NCBI GenBank assembly: GCA_964354855.1 | Contig: CAYHBO010000024.1 | Location: forward strand, 1 to 21,470 | Length of the DNA stretch: 21,470 nucleotides | From: CAYHBO01 sp964354855 | GTDB taxonomy: Bacteria; Babelota; Babeliae; Babelales; RVW-14 | Direction of reading: 5' to 3' | The notes under the pieces: generated by a model | Told to the model about the DNA's origin: nothing | The model's database searches: none | What the model saw: the letters and a program-made list of their open reading frames with translations, nothing else | Made by a program: the position numbers and the translations under genes | Shown here: piece after piece, positions 1-6,969 of the stretch | Position numbering within the stretch: the first letter of the stretch is position 1 | How the letters are laid out: each line of letters opens with the position of its first letter

Positions 1-162
1 TAGCCTCCATTTGGTTTAATGTTTTTACATGTATCCAGTTTAAATTAAATAATTCAAATTGTAATATGTTATGAAAGTATTGGAGTTTTGGTGAGGAATT
101 GGTGGAAGGAAGAATTCTAAGGTTTATTTCCGAACAAAATCAGTGTGATTTTATAATATAAT

Positions 163-207
163 AAAAGACCCTGTCTATGTTATTGAGAGGCTAAAACAGG
201 GTCTTTT
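163..207. terminator. Bidirectional rho-independent terminator downstream of ychF
   Basis: A perfect 12-bp inverted repeat lies at 163-174 and 196-207 (arms AAAAGACCCTGT and ACAGGGTCTTTT) with a 21-base loop. The arm ends give a U-rich 3' side in both directions. On the minus strand it sits 28 bases after the ychF stop and is followed by an AT-rich stretch, so it most likely ends the ychF transcript. The rest of 1-234 holds no open frame I can support. Confidence 0.8.
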
Positions 208-234
208 AGCGTTATATTTTTTATGAAATTGGTT

Positions 235-1359
235 TTATACGTTAAAGCGTACGTTGAGTAAATCACCGTCAGCTACGATATATTCTTTGCCTTCGGTGCG
301 CATTTTCCCAACCGCTTTAAGCCCTTGTTCGCTGCCAACAGCAAAAAGATCTTGGCAGTTGTATACTTCAGCGCAAATAAAACCGCGTTCAAGGTCTGAA
401 TGAATTTCACCTGCAGCTTTTGGTACCGTGGTACCTCTTTTGATGCTCCACGCATGTGCTTCTTTTGGCCCACAAGTGAAGAAGGTGATAAGACCAAGGT
501 ATTCATACGCTTTGGTAATAATGTTATCAAGACCTTTTTCAGTAATCCCGAGTGATGACATCATTTCTTGAGCCTCGGCTTCAGGCATTTGTGAAAGCTC
601 GCATTCAATTTTTGCAGAGACAGCAATAACGCGTTCTTTGCCAAACGTAGCTAGTAATTTTTGGTAATGAGTATTTTCAGTGTAACCACTACCCATGTAA
701 TCATCTTCTGAGACGTTAGCCACAACAAGAAATTTCTTTGCCGCAAGTAACGGTATGGTTTGAATACCTTCTGCTGCTGCAGTTTGTACAAGCTTTGTAA
801 CTTCAGGTAATTTTCCAGCATCAAGTGCTATTTTGACCGCAATCAATAATTGTTTTTCAGCTTCCCATTCTTTGAGTTGTTTAGGATCACCGTGTTTATT
901 TTTGTTCATGAGCTGGACGAGTTTTTCATCACGTTTTTTGAGTGACTCAAGGTCTTTGAGCATAAGCTCAGTGCAAATCGTTTCAAAGTCTGCGATTGGA
1001 TCAATTTGATTTCCAACGTGGGAGATGTTTCCGTCTTCAAAACAGCGAACCACATGCACGATAAGGTCAACATCCATGATATGACCTAGAAATTGGTTTC
1101 CCAATCCTTGGCCTTCAGCGGCACCTTTTACCAACCCTGCAATGTCAACGAATTGAACAGTTACCGGAATTAATTTTTGTGAGCCAAAAACTTCAGCCAA
1201 TTTTGGCAGGCGTTTGTCCGGTACGTTGGTGATAGCGAGGTGTGGATCGATAGTACAAAATGGATAGTTCTCAGCAGGAACGCTTGATTTGGTAAGTGCG
1301 TTAAATAAAGTAGATTTGCCAACGTTAGGAAGTCCAACTAAACCGGCTCTAATGCCCAT
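235..1359 (-). CDS. ychF: Ribosome-binding ATPase/GTPase YchF (Obg family)
   Basis: A 374-residue protein, close to the usual length of about 363 for YchF/OLA1. The N-terminal G domain has the P-loop GLPNVGKST at residues 9-17 and the G3 region DIAGLVKGAAEGQGLG near residue 72. At the G4 position it has NVSE instead of NKxD, which in this family is associated with a preference for ATP over GTP. A coiled-coil insertion rich in Lys and Glu follows, and the last 85 or so residues form the TGS domain (TFFTCGPKEAHAW onward). YchF binds ribosomes and is linked to translation and stress control. The ATG at 1359 is preceded by GAAAGG. The gene is followed by a strong terminator and lies 78 bases downstream of a Pro-rich exported protein on the same strand. 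Confidence 0.96.
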   Translation of the reverse strand: MGIRAGLVGLPNVGKSTLFNALTKSSVPAENYPFCTIDPHLAITNVPDKRLPKLAEVFGSQKLIPVTVQFVDIAGLVKGAAEGQGLGNQFLGHIMDVDLIVHVVRCFEDGNISHVGNQIDPIADFETICTELMLKDLESLKKRDEKLVQLMNKNKHGDPKQLKEWEAEKQLLIAVKIALDAGKLPEVTKLVQTAAAEGIQTIPLLAAKKFLVVANVSEDDYMGSGYTENTHYQKLLATFGKERVIAVSAKIECELSQMPEAEAQEMMSSLGITEKGLDNIITKAYEYLGLITFFTCGPKEAHAWSIKRGTTVPKAAGEIHSDLERGFICAEVYNCQDLFAVGSEQGLKAVGKMRTEGKEYIVADGDLLNVRFNV

Positions 1360-1400
1360 GGTAACCTTTCAAAATACGGGGAAAAAATGGTGAAAGAGCA

Positions 1401-1429
1401 AGTTTACTGCGTTTTTAATGTGGTCGCAA
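1401..1429 (-). promoter_or_regulatory. Candidate sigma70-type promoter for ychF
   Basis: On the minus strand TTGCGA (1424-1429) and TAAACT (1401-1406) are separated by 17 bases, each matching four of six consensus positions. It lies in the gap between the Pro-rich gene and ychF, about 40 bases before the ychF start. Weak evidence, based on spacing and position. Confidence 0.3.
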
Positions 1430-1437
1430 GTGGAGGC

Positions 1438-2232
1438 TTATTTTTTTGGCGTCGGAATTGGGACAGGTGCCTTGGGAGTTACTGTTGGTATTGGAGTTAG
1501 TACTGGGACCACTGGCGTTGGTATGGCTGGTGCTGAAACAGTCGTTGGAGGAGGTCCTGCTGGTACTGTAGTTACCGGTGTTCCAGGGACGGCTGTAGGT
1601 ATTGTTGTTGGAGGCGGTGTTCCTGGAGCTGGTGCTGGTATTGTTACTGGAGTCGGTGTTCCTGGAATAGGTGTTGGAGCTGGTGCTCCTGGAACTGGAA
1701 CTGCTGGAGTTGCGGTGATCGCTTGAGCTGTTGGAGCTGCTGCAGGGGTTGCTGGTGCAGGTACAGGTTCTGGTGCAGGATCAGGAATAGATGAGAGATC
1801 AACGGTTACTCCTAGATCCTTTGCTAAGTCAGTTATGAGTTGTTTCTCACTGGAGAGTTTTGGTTTGTCATCGGTCATTAAAATGATTTTCTTTATTTCT
1901 GCGGTAAATTTTTCCCTTTTAGTTGTTGCAATGTCTTTTTTTTGCTCAGGATTTGTTTTGTCCATTAATTTTTTTAGATTTTGTAAAAAATGATCAAAGC
2001 CGGGTTTGTCTGCGGTTAGGATATAATTTTTGAGGTGATCTATATGTTGTTTAATCTGATTTATTTCTTGTGGGGTTGCGCGAGTAGTAGGAACTTGAAT
2101 TTTTGCTTTGCTATTTTTTTGGTTTAAAGGACTTACTGGTTTGTTGGGTTTTGGGGTTAAAGAACTTATTGGTTGATTAACTATCGTTAAAGTGAGTAGG
2201 TAAAAAATGGTTTTTTTAACGCTTTGGTTCAT
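1438..2232 (-). CDS. Exported proline-rich low-complexity protein, function unknown
   Basis: I do not recognise a family. The chosen ATG at 2232 has AAGGAGA (2239-2245) six bases upstream and gives 264 residues; the frame stays open upstream to 2271 but without a comparable ribosome site. Residues 1-25 (MNQSVKKTIFYLLTLTIVNQ...) look like a Sec signal peptide. The middle (about 45-150) is charged and probably helical. From about residue 155 to the end the protein is almost entirely Pro, Ala, Thr, Val and Gly in imperfect PAP/PGTP/PTTIP units, which suggests an extended envelope-spanning or surface linker. The opposite strand shows a Gly/Val-rich shadow frame. Two other Pro/Ala-rich exported proteins occur at 17067-19119, so this may belong to a lineage-specific group. 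Confidence 0.75.
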   Translation of the reverse strand: MNQSVKKTIFYLLTLTIVNQPISSLTPKPNKPVSPLNQKNSKAKIQVPTTRATPQEINQIKQHIDHLKNYILTADKPGFDHFLQNLKKLMDKTNPEQKKDIATTKREKFTAEIKKIILMTDDKPKLSSEKQLITDLAKDLGVTVDLSSIPDPAPEPVPAPATPAAAPTAQAITATPAVPVPGAPAPTPIPGTPTPVTIPAPAPGTPPPTTIPTAVPGTPVTTVPAGPPPTTVSAPAIPTPVVPVLTPIPTVTPKAPVPIPTPKK

Positions 2233-2333
2233 GTGATGTCTCCTTGTAAAAATTGGATTTAGCTTTATCATACTCCAATCAGTATTCCAGATTTATTTTC
2301 AAATAGCAGCAAGTTGTATTTAGTGAGGACTCT

Positions 2334-3749
2334 ATGATTTCTTTCTTTTTTAAAACCTATGGATGTCAGGCTAACGTTGCTGACTCAGATGGCATTGCTA
2401 AATATCTCATTTCTCTTGGATGTGATGAGGTAAGTACTGCTGAACAAGCTGACTTAATTATGGTGAATACATGTGCAGTGCGCGATAAAGCTGAGCAAAA
2501 ATTATTTTCATATCTTGGCCAGTTAAGTGATTTAAAAAAAGAACGCTCCTATGTTAATTTGGGTGTTATTGGGTGTGTTGCCAGTTATAAAAAAGAAGAA
2601 ATCTATAAGCGGTTTAATCAGGTGAATTTTGTTTATGGTGCACGCGAAGAAATGAAAACTTTTCACGCCTACTTGACCGATCTTATTGTTAGACTTGAAA
2701 CAACAAAGCAGCTTTTTGTTCAAAGTAATCCGTTAGATGAACTTATTGTGCAAGATCGTGATATAAAAAAGATTGTGCAAACAAAGGGGTTGTTGGGTTC
2801 TTCTCGTATGGCATCAACGTTGTTTAAAAAACGTGTTAAGCCTGAAACGTTAATAACTAAAGAGCCTGAGCTTAACCGTTCGTTCATCAATATTATGACC
2901 GGATGTAACAAATATTGTGCTTACTGCATTGTACCGTTTACCCGTGGCAAAGAGATAAGTTACCCAGCTGAAGATATTCTTACGCGGGTGATTCATGATG
3001 TGGCCAATGGAGCAAAAGAAGTAACCCTGGTCGGACAAAATGTTAATTCATATCGTGACCCGGTTACCGGTACCGACTTCTCAGAGCTTTTACGTAACAT
3101 TGTAAAAATTGATGGTGAATTTTGGGTTCGTTGGGTAAGCCCGCATCCGCAAGACATGACCGTAGAACTTTTTGATGTGATTAAACAGCATCCTGATCGT
3201 ATTCCTTGGTATGTTCATTTTCCGGTACAATCTGGGTCAAGCCGCGTGTTGGAAATAATGCGTAGAAACTATACGCGTGAGCAGTATCTTGAGCAGATCA
3301 ATTGGTTGCGTGAGCGTATGCCTACCGCGGTTATTTCAACTGATATTATTGTTGGATTTCCGGGAGAGACTGAAGAAGATTATCAGTTAACGCGGGACCT
3401 TATGGAGCAGGTAAAATTTGATTTTGTGTTCTCGTTTATTTATTCACCACGCAAGTACACGCGGGCGGCGACTATGCAAGATGACTGTCCTCAAAATATT
3501 AAGCAAACATGGCTTGAAGCGTTACAGAAGCGGCAAATCGAGTTATGTCTTGAACGTAATTCAGTATGGGTTGGTAAGAAAATGAAAACTTTAGTTGAAA
3601 AACGTTTATCCAGTGGTAAACTCTTAGCCAGAACTGAAGGAAATCTTCGGGTTATTTTTGAAGGTACCTCAGATCTTATTGGAAATTTTGTGACGGTGAT
3701 GATTGATCGAGCTGCCCCGGCCCAGCTGGAAGCGACATTGATCGGGTGA
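2334..3749 (+). CDS. miaB: tRNA-2-methylthio-N6-dimethylallyladenosine synthase MiaB
   Basis: A radical-SAM methylthiotransferase that adds the 2-methylthio group to i6A37 of tRNAs reading UNN codons. Residues 1-140 form the UPF0004 domain with its three cluster-binding cysteines, C11 (TYGCQAN), C47 (VNTCAVR) and C81 (IGCVA). The radical-SAM motif CxxxCxxC is at C191, C195 and C198 (CNKYCAYCIVPFTRG), and a TRAM domain covers about 405-471. Length 471 fits MiaB, and TYGCQxN with CNKYCAYCIVPFTRG favours MiaB over RimO or MtaB. The ATG at 2334 has GAGG at 2325-2328. Two tRNA genes follow directly. The tRNA-Leu(UAA) there reads UUA codons and has A37 next to a UAA anticodon, so it is a plausible MiaB substrate. 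Confidence 0.96.
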   Translation: MISFFFKTYGCQANVADSDGIAKYLISLGCDEVSTAEQADLIMVNTCAVRDKAEQKLFSYLGQLSDLKKERSYVNLGVIGCVASYKKEEIYKRFNQVNFVYGAREEMKTFHAYLTDLIVRLETTKQLFVQSNPLDELIVQDRDIKKIVQTKGLLGSSRMASTLFKKRVKPETLITKEPELNRSFINIMTGCNKYCAYCIVPFTRGKEISYPAEDILTRVIHDVANGAKEVTLVGQNVNSYRDPVTGTDFSELLRNIVKIDGEFWVRWVSPHPQDMTVELFDVIKQHPDRIPWYVHFPVQSGSSRVLEIMRRNYTREQYLEQINWLRERMPTAVISTDIIVGFPGETEEDYQLTRDLMEQVKFDFVFSFIYSPRKYTRAATMQDDCPQNIKQTWLEALQKRQIELCLERNSVWVGKKMKTLVEKRLSSGKLLARTEGNLRVIFEGTSDLIGNFVTVMIDRAAPAQLEATLIG

Positions 3750-3774
3750 CATTTTCTTTGAAAAAAAATAATAT

Positions 3775-3845
3775 GGCGGCATAGCCAAGTGGTAAGGCAG
3801 TGGTCTGCAAAACCGCGACCCCCGGTTCGATTCCGGGTGCCGCCT
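3775..3845 (+). tRNA. tRNA-Cys (anticodon GCA)
   Basis: A complete 71-base cloverleaf. Acceptor GGCGGCA pairs with TGCCGCC (3838-3844), the discriminator base is T (the usual U73 of tRNA-Cys), the anticodon stem is GTGGT/ACCGC with loop CTGCAAA and anticodon GCA at 3807-3809, and the T loop is TTCGATT. The 3' CCA is not encoded. It starts 25 bases after the miaB stop, so it may be read through from miaB. Confidence 0.96.
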
Positions 3846-3859
3846 TATCAAAAATACGT

Positions 3860-3946
3860 GCCGAGGTGGCGAAATTGGTAGACGCAAAGGACTTAAAATC
3901 CTTCGAACTAACGTTCATGCCGGTTCGAGTCCGGCCCCCGGCACCA
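3860..3946 (+). tRNA. tRNA-Leu (anticodon TAA)
   Basis: An 87-base class II tRNA with a long variable arm (GAAC/GTTC stem within 3904-3918). The anticodon stem AAGGA/TCCTT holds loop CTTAAAA with anticodon TAA at 3894-3896. The T arm is GCCGG-TTCGAGT-CCGGC. The acceptor GCCGAGG pairs with CCCCGGC (3936-3942) except for an A-C mismatch at the fifth pair. CCA is encoded (3944-3946), unlike the neighbouring tRNA-Cys 14 bases upstream. Confidence 0.95.
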
Positions 3947-4038
3947 TTCCTTAAAAAAATAGTTGTAAGAAAGAATGTTTTCATACCTTGACAAAAAATA
4001 GAGGTTAGATGATTCTAGTTTTTGTGTGATAGTGTGTG

Positions 4039-4070
4039 TTGACTTTGGTGTATTGATTATTTGATATAAC
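4039..4070 (+). promoter_or_regulatory. Candidate promoter for the HU gene
   Basis: TTGACT (4039-4044) matches five of six -35 positions. The best -10 hexamer, TATAAC (4065-4070), is 20 bases away, which is long; GATATA (4063-4068) at 18 bases is the alternative. It lies 24 bases before the HU start. Position is convincing, geometry is not ideal. Confidence 0.35.
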
Positions 4071-4093
4071 GCGAATCCGATGAGGAGACCTAC

Positions 4094-4366
4094 ATGAATA
4101 AGGCTGAGTTAGTCGAAGCAATGGCGAAAGATACCAAGCTTCCTAAAACAACGTGTAAAGATGCTTTAGAATCTTTCATTAAATCTGTTGAAGTTACGCT
4201 TAAGAAAGGAAAATCCGTTGTGTTAACAGGATTTGGAACTTTCACAAGCATTAAACGTCAAGAGCGCATGGGTATCAATCCTGCGACACAGAAGAAAATG
4301 AAAATTCCAGCAAAAAGAGTTCCTAAGTTCAAAGCTGGGAAAAAATTAAAAGATCTTGTTAAATAG
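4094..4366 (+). CDS. HU-family DNA-binding protein
   Basis: A 90-residue histone-like protein, exactly the family's length. It opens with the helical dimerisation part (MNKAELVEAMAKDTKL), has the GFGTF turn near residue 46, and the beta-arm with the intercalating proline in GINPAT (about 59-64), ending in Lys-rich PKFKAGKKLKDLVK. The arm usually reads GRNPxT; here Ile replaces the Arg. HU proteins bend and compact DNA as homodimers or heterodimers; I cannot separate HU from IHF-like paralogues with certainty, but GFGTF and length favour HU. The ATG has GAGGAG 8 bases upstream. It is a single-gene unit closed by the hairpin at 4396-4432. Confidence 0.92.
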   Translation: MNKAELVEAMAKDTKLPKTTCKDALESFIKSVEVTLKKGKSVVLTGFGTFTSIKRQERMGINPATQKKMKIPAKRVPKFKAGKKLKDLVK

Positions 4367-4395
4367 TTAACTATTTAGCCATTTTTTTAAAGATT

Positions 4396-4440
4396 AAGAT
4401 GGGCAGGTACAAAATTTGTACCTGCCCATCTTATATTTTT
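4396..4440 (+). terminator. Strong rho-independent terminator after HU
   Basis: A perfect inverted repeat of 18 bp (4396-4413 and 4415-4432, centred on A4414, with core GGGCAGGTAC / GTACCTGCCC) is followed by ATATTTTTTTT. It lies 30 bases after the HU stop. The opposite side is also AT-rich, so it may work in both directions. Confidence 0.9.
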
Positions 4441-4480
4441 TTGGGTCAAAATTTACGAATAAATGGCATTTTTCTACTTA

Positions 4481-4510
4481 TTTACATTTTTATAGAATTT
4501 TTAATAAAAT
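4481..4510 (+). promoter_or_regulatory. Candidate promoter for the FUN14-like/gspE pair
   Basis: TTTACA (4481-4486) and TAAAAT (4505-4510) are separated by 18 bases, each matching five of six consensus positions, with an A/T-rich spacer. It lies between the HU terminator and the next start, leaving a leader of about 80 bases in which I see no clear hairpin. Confidence 0.4.
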
Positions 4511-4597
4511 ATTTGCTATTATGAAATTATACATTCAGATAATGCTAGGTAAAAGGCAACCCTTATAGTGAACAAGTGAGCTAACGAAAGGAGATTT

Positions 4598-4999
4598 ATG
4601 AGTACCATAAGCGAAAGCTTTTATTCATTGATCGATAAAATAAAGTTGTGGTGGGCAGATTTTAATCTTCAAACACTTTCAGAAAAGATTGGCGGATCTT
4701 CCGCAGAAGCTATTCAAGCGGCAATCTATTTTGGCGTTGCGTTTGTTTCGGGATTTTTATTCAAAAAATATGCCAAATTTTTATTGATCTTACTGGTTGT
4801 TATTGTGGCATCGATTAAAATTTTGGAATACAACGACCTTATTACTCTACATTGGGAAACGTTTCATAGCGTGACCGGCATTGCGACACCGCTTGATTAT
4901 AACGCGTTGATGAAAAGTTCTTTTGCTTGGGTTAAGCAGAACATATTGTTAACTGTTGCGGCTGCGTTAGGGTTTCTTGTGGGGTATAAACTTGCCTAA
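4598..4999 (+). CDS. Small membrane protein, FUN14-like
   Basis: A 133-residue protein with three likely membrane segments at about 39-55, 59-76 and 115-131 after an amphipathic N-terminal helix. The Gly-containing hydrophobic segments, with the KKYAK turn between the first two and the closing LGFLVGYKL, resemble FUN14-family proteins, which occur in bacteria and archaea as well as in mitochondria. I judge this by pattern only, so the family call is tentative. The ATG has AAAGGAGA just upstream, a strong ribosome site. It ends 14 bases before the GspE/PilB-type ATPase, so the two are probably co-transcribed; that suggests, but does not show, a link to the secretion or pilus machine. Confidence 0.6.
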   Translation: MSTISESFYSLIDKIKLWWADFNLQTLSEKIGGSSAEAIQAAIYFGVAFVSGFLFKKYAKFLLILLVVIVASIKILEYNDLITLHWETFHSVTGIATPLDYNALMKSSFAWVKQNILLTVAAALGFLVGYKLA

Positions 5000-5013
5000 A
5001 CAGGGACACTACA

Positions 5014-6258
5014 ATGACCAAGTACGGGGGACGGGAATCGAAAGTTCATTATTCTTTGTTAAGTCACGAGGAAAAATTACGTCAAAGGCTTTTGGGCAAT
5101 GGCGTCGTTGACCTCGTTGATGCATTGTTGCATAAAGCTATTGAGCTTGATGCTTCAGACATTCACTTTCAGCCGGAATCGTTTGGGTTACGGGTACGCT
5201 ATAGAATTGATGGTGTTTTGTACGATCAAGAAAATATTGGGGTCGATCTTATGGCCCAAGTTCAATCGAGAATCAAAGTTTTATCAGGGTTAGATATTGC
5301 AGAGCGTAGAATCCCGCAAGATGGAACGTTTACCGTTGTGCTGATTTCTCAAGGGGTATCATTTCCCATAGATTTACGCGTTGCTACGTTTCCATGTACG
5401 TATGGTGAAAAAATGGTGATTCGTATTTTGAATCGTTCAAAAAATATGCTTGATATCGCATCACTCGGGATTGATTTTCAGATGTTGTCTGACATTAAGC
5501 GTCTTATTAATATTCCGTATGGTCTTTTTCTTGTTACCGGCCCAACCGGCTCCGGTAAAACAACTTCGCTTTATGCCATGTTGGGGCAGATGAATCATAC
5601 TGAAAAAAATATTTTGACGATGGAAGATCCTGTTGAATTTGATTTACCGGGGATTACCCAAAGCCAGATTAACACTAAACTTGGGTTTACGTTTGAGAAT
5701 GGGTTGCGGTCAATGCTTCGTCAGGATCCTGATGTGATCATGGTAGGCGAAATTCGTGATATCCCTACGGTACAGATGGCTATTGAAGCTGCATTAACAG
5801 GTCATTTGGTTCTGAGTACGTTGCATACGAATAATGCGGTTGGGGCGATCACCAGACTTTTGGATATGGAAGTTGAGCCGTTTTTGATAAATGCATCACT
5901 CATAGCTGTCTTAGCTCAACGGTTAGTTCGAAAACTGTGTGTGCATTGTAAAAAACAAGAACTATTAACTGAAATAGAAAAAAATAACTTAAAAAATAAT
6001 GCGATAGATCTTACGCAAGTATGGCGTGCAGCTGGATGTAATAAATGTTCTCATCTTGGCTACCAGGGGCGCATTGGAATTTTTGAGTTGTTAGTTATTG
6101 ATGATAACATTCGTCGGCTTACGGTGAGCAGGCCTTCTACTGAGGCTATTGAACAACAAGCGCGAGCCCAGGGGTTTAAATCGCTTTTAGATCAAGGTAT
6201 ACAGTTAGTTATTTCTGGAATTATCTCGCTTGAAGAGCTGTTGGCTGTGGTTGGGTAA
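5014..6258 (+). CDS. GspE/PilB-family secretion or type IV pilus ATPase, short form
   Basis: A 414-residue cytoplasmic hexameric ATPase that would power pilin or pseudopilin assembly. An N2-type domain begins near residue 30 (KAIELDASDIHFQPE). Walker A is GPTGSGKTT at 176-184 (K182), the Asp box follows (TMEDPVEF), Walker B is DPDVIMVGEIRD at 238-249, and the His box is GHLVLSTLHTNNA. Two Cys pairs, C309/C312 and C342/C345, form the Zn site typical of GspE/PilB and absent from PilT. Members are usually 500-570 residues; this one lacks the N-terminal MshEN/N1 part. Start ATG 5014 has AGGGA about 8 bases upstream. No other pilus or secretion gene is in the window, so GspE and PilB cannot be told apart. 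Confidence 0.9.
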   Translation: MTKYGGRESKVHYSLLSHEEKLRQRLLGNGVVDLVDALLHKAIELDASDIHFQPESFGLRVRYRIDGVLYDQENIGVDLMAQVQSRIKVLSGLDIAERRIPQDGTFTVVLISQGVSFPIDLRVATFPCTYGEKMVIRILNRSKNMLDIASLGIDFQMLSDIKRLINIPYGLFLVTGPTGSGKTTSLYAMLGQMNHTEKNILTMEDPVEFDLPGITQSQINTKLGFTFENGLRSMLRQDPDVIMVGEIRDIPTVQMAIEAALTGHLVLSTLHTNNAVGAITRLLDMEVEPFLINASLIAVLAQRLVRKLCVHCKKQELLTEIEKNNLKNNAIDLTQVWRAAGCNKCSHLGYQGRIGIFELLVIDDNIRRLTVSRPSTEAIEQQARAQGFKSLLDQGIQLVISGIISLEELLAVVG

Positions 6259-6265
6259 GAGGTTT

Positions 6266-6571
6266 CTATCGCTTGCTTGATTGAACCGAAAGTTGTAAGC
6301 CAACAGAGCCGAGTAGCGAAATGATATTGGTTAACTTTGGATTGCCTTTGTTCGATAAAATACGATAAATACTAGTGCGTGTAAGATTTGTTTCTTTGGC
6401 TATGTCAGAGATTTTTTCTTCTTGTGCTTGAATCACATTTTTTAATGCCAACAAAAACATTCGAGGATCTTCATCACTGAGGGCTTCGTTAAGATAAGCC
6501 TTAGCAAAAGCTTCTTTTTGAAGCTTTTTAAGAAGCTGTTCTTGATAATCAATTAATCTTTTTTTATTCAT
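6266..6571 (-). CDS. HigA-like (COG3636-type) antitoxin with HTH domain
   Basis: A 101-residue protein. The N-terminal half (YQEQLLKKLQKEAFAKAYLNEAL...DPRMFLLALKNVIQAQ) is the usual leader of COG3636-type addiction-module antidotes, and residues 52-95 form an Xre-like helix-turn-helix (ISDIAKETNLTRTSIYRIL). It should neutralise the toxin encoded upstream and repress the shared promoter. Its ATG overlaps the toxin's TGA as ATGA (6568-6571), and GGGAGA inside the toxin's last codons serves as ribosome site, so translation is coupled. Toxin-first order is the rule for HigBA and related pairs. It converges with gspE, with 7 bases between the stops. Confidence 0.88.
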   Translation of the reverse strand: MNKKRLIDYQEQLLKKLQKEAFAKAYLNEALSDEDPRMFLLALKNVIQAQEEKISDIAKETNLTRTSIYRILSNKGNPKLTNIISLLGSVGLQLSVQSSKR

Positions 6572-6900
6572 AATAAATTCTCCCTACAATCAAGCCAGTA
6601 TTTTTTTGCTTTTTCAATGTCACGAGTTTGAGTTTTCTTTTCTCCACCGATTAAAAGAATAACGATCGTTGAACCCTGTATGCCAAAATAAATGCGGTGA
6701 CCTGGCCCAAAGTCGATACGAAGTTCTTTTACCCCTTCACCACTTTTAATGGTGGTACAGTCTCCAAAATTACCAAGCCTGATCCTATCCAACCTATTGG
6801 CAACAATTGCTTGGGTTTTGTTATCTAGTTCCCCTTCCCATTCGTTGAAGGGAGCTTTTCCTGTTTTTGTTTTGTAGATAGTTATATTGATATTATTCAT
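6568..6900 (-). CDS. RelE/HigB-superfamily toxin (COG3657/Gp49-like)
   Basis: A protein of 110 residues if started at the ATG at 6900. The pattern TKTGKAPFNEWEGEL, then IVANRLDRIRLGNFGD, VKELRIDFGPGHRIYFG, VILLIGGEKKTQTRDIEKAKKYW matches the Gp49-like/COG3657 addiction-module killer proteins, which are ribosome-dependent mRNA interferases or gyrase-type poisons of the RelE/ParE fold. The frame stays open to a TTG at 6936 but the extra residues do not fit the family. No Shine-Dalgarno sequence precedes either start. The ATGA overlap with the antitoxin supports one bicistronic unit. Confidence 0.85.
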   Translation of the reverse strand: MNNINITIYKTKTGKAPFNEWEGELDNKTQAIVANRLDRIRLGNFGDCTTIKSGEGVKELRIDFGPGHRIYFGIQGSTIVILLIGGEKKTQTRDIEKAKKYWLDCRENLL

Positions 6901-6969
6901 AATAAAATATGTAACATAAAGGTTGCACTTTATCAATGATTCGATATTTTTGATTTGGAATAAGGCATT

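Noticed and set aside
1..162. Possible end of an upstream plus-strand gene
   Set aside because: One frame is open for about 85 bases from the window edge, but it is too short and AT-rich to support as coding.
1418..1726. Plus-strand frame of 102 residues, rich in Gly, Val and Thr
   Set aside because: It is the complement of the Pro/Ala/Thr-rich tail of the minus-strand gene at 1438-2232, has no ribosome site, and its composition follows from the repeat on the other strand.
3676..3984. Minus-strand frames across the tRNA-Cys/tRNA-Leu region
   Set aside because: They read antisense through two well-formed tRNA genes and the end of miaB, without a start site or recognisable domain.
3988..4016. 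TTGACA at 3988 as the -35 box for the HU gene
   Set aside because: The hexamer is perfect, but only GATTCT (4011-4016) lies at 17 bases, three of six matches, and the site is 80 bases further from the start than the TTGACT at 4039.
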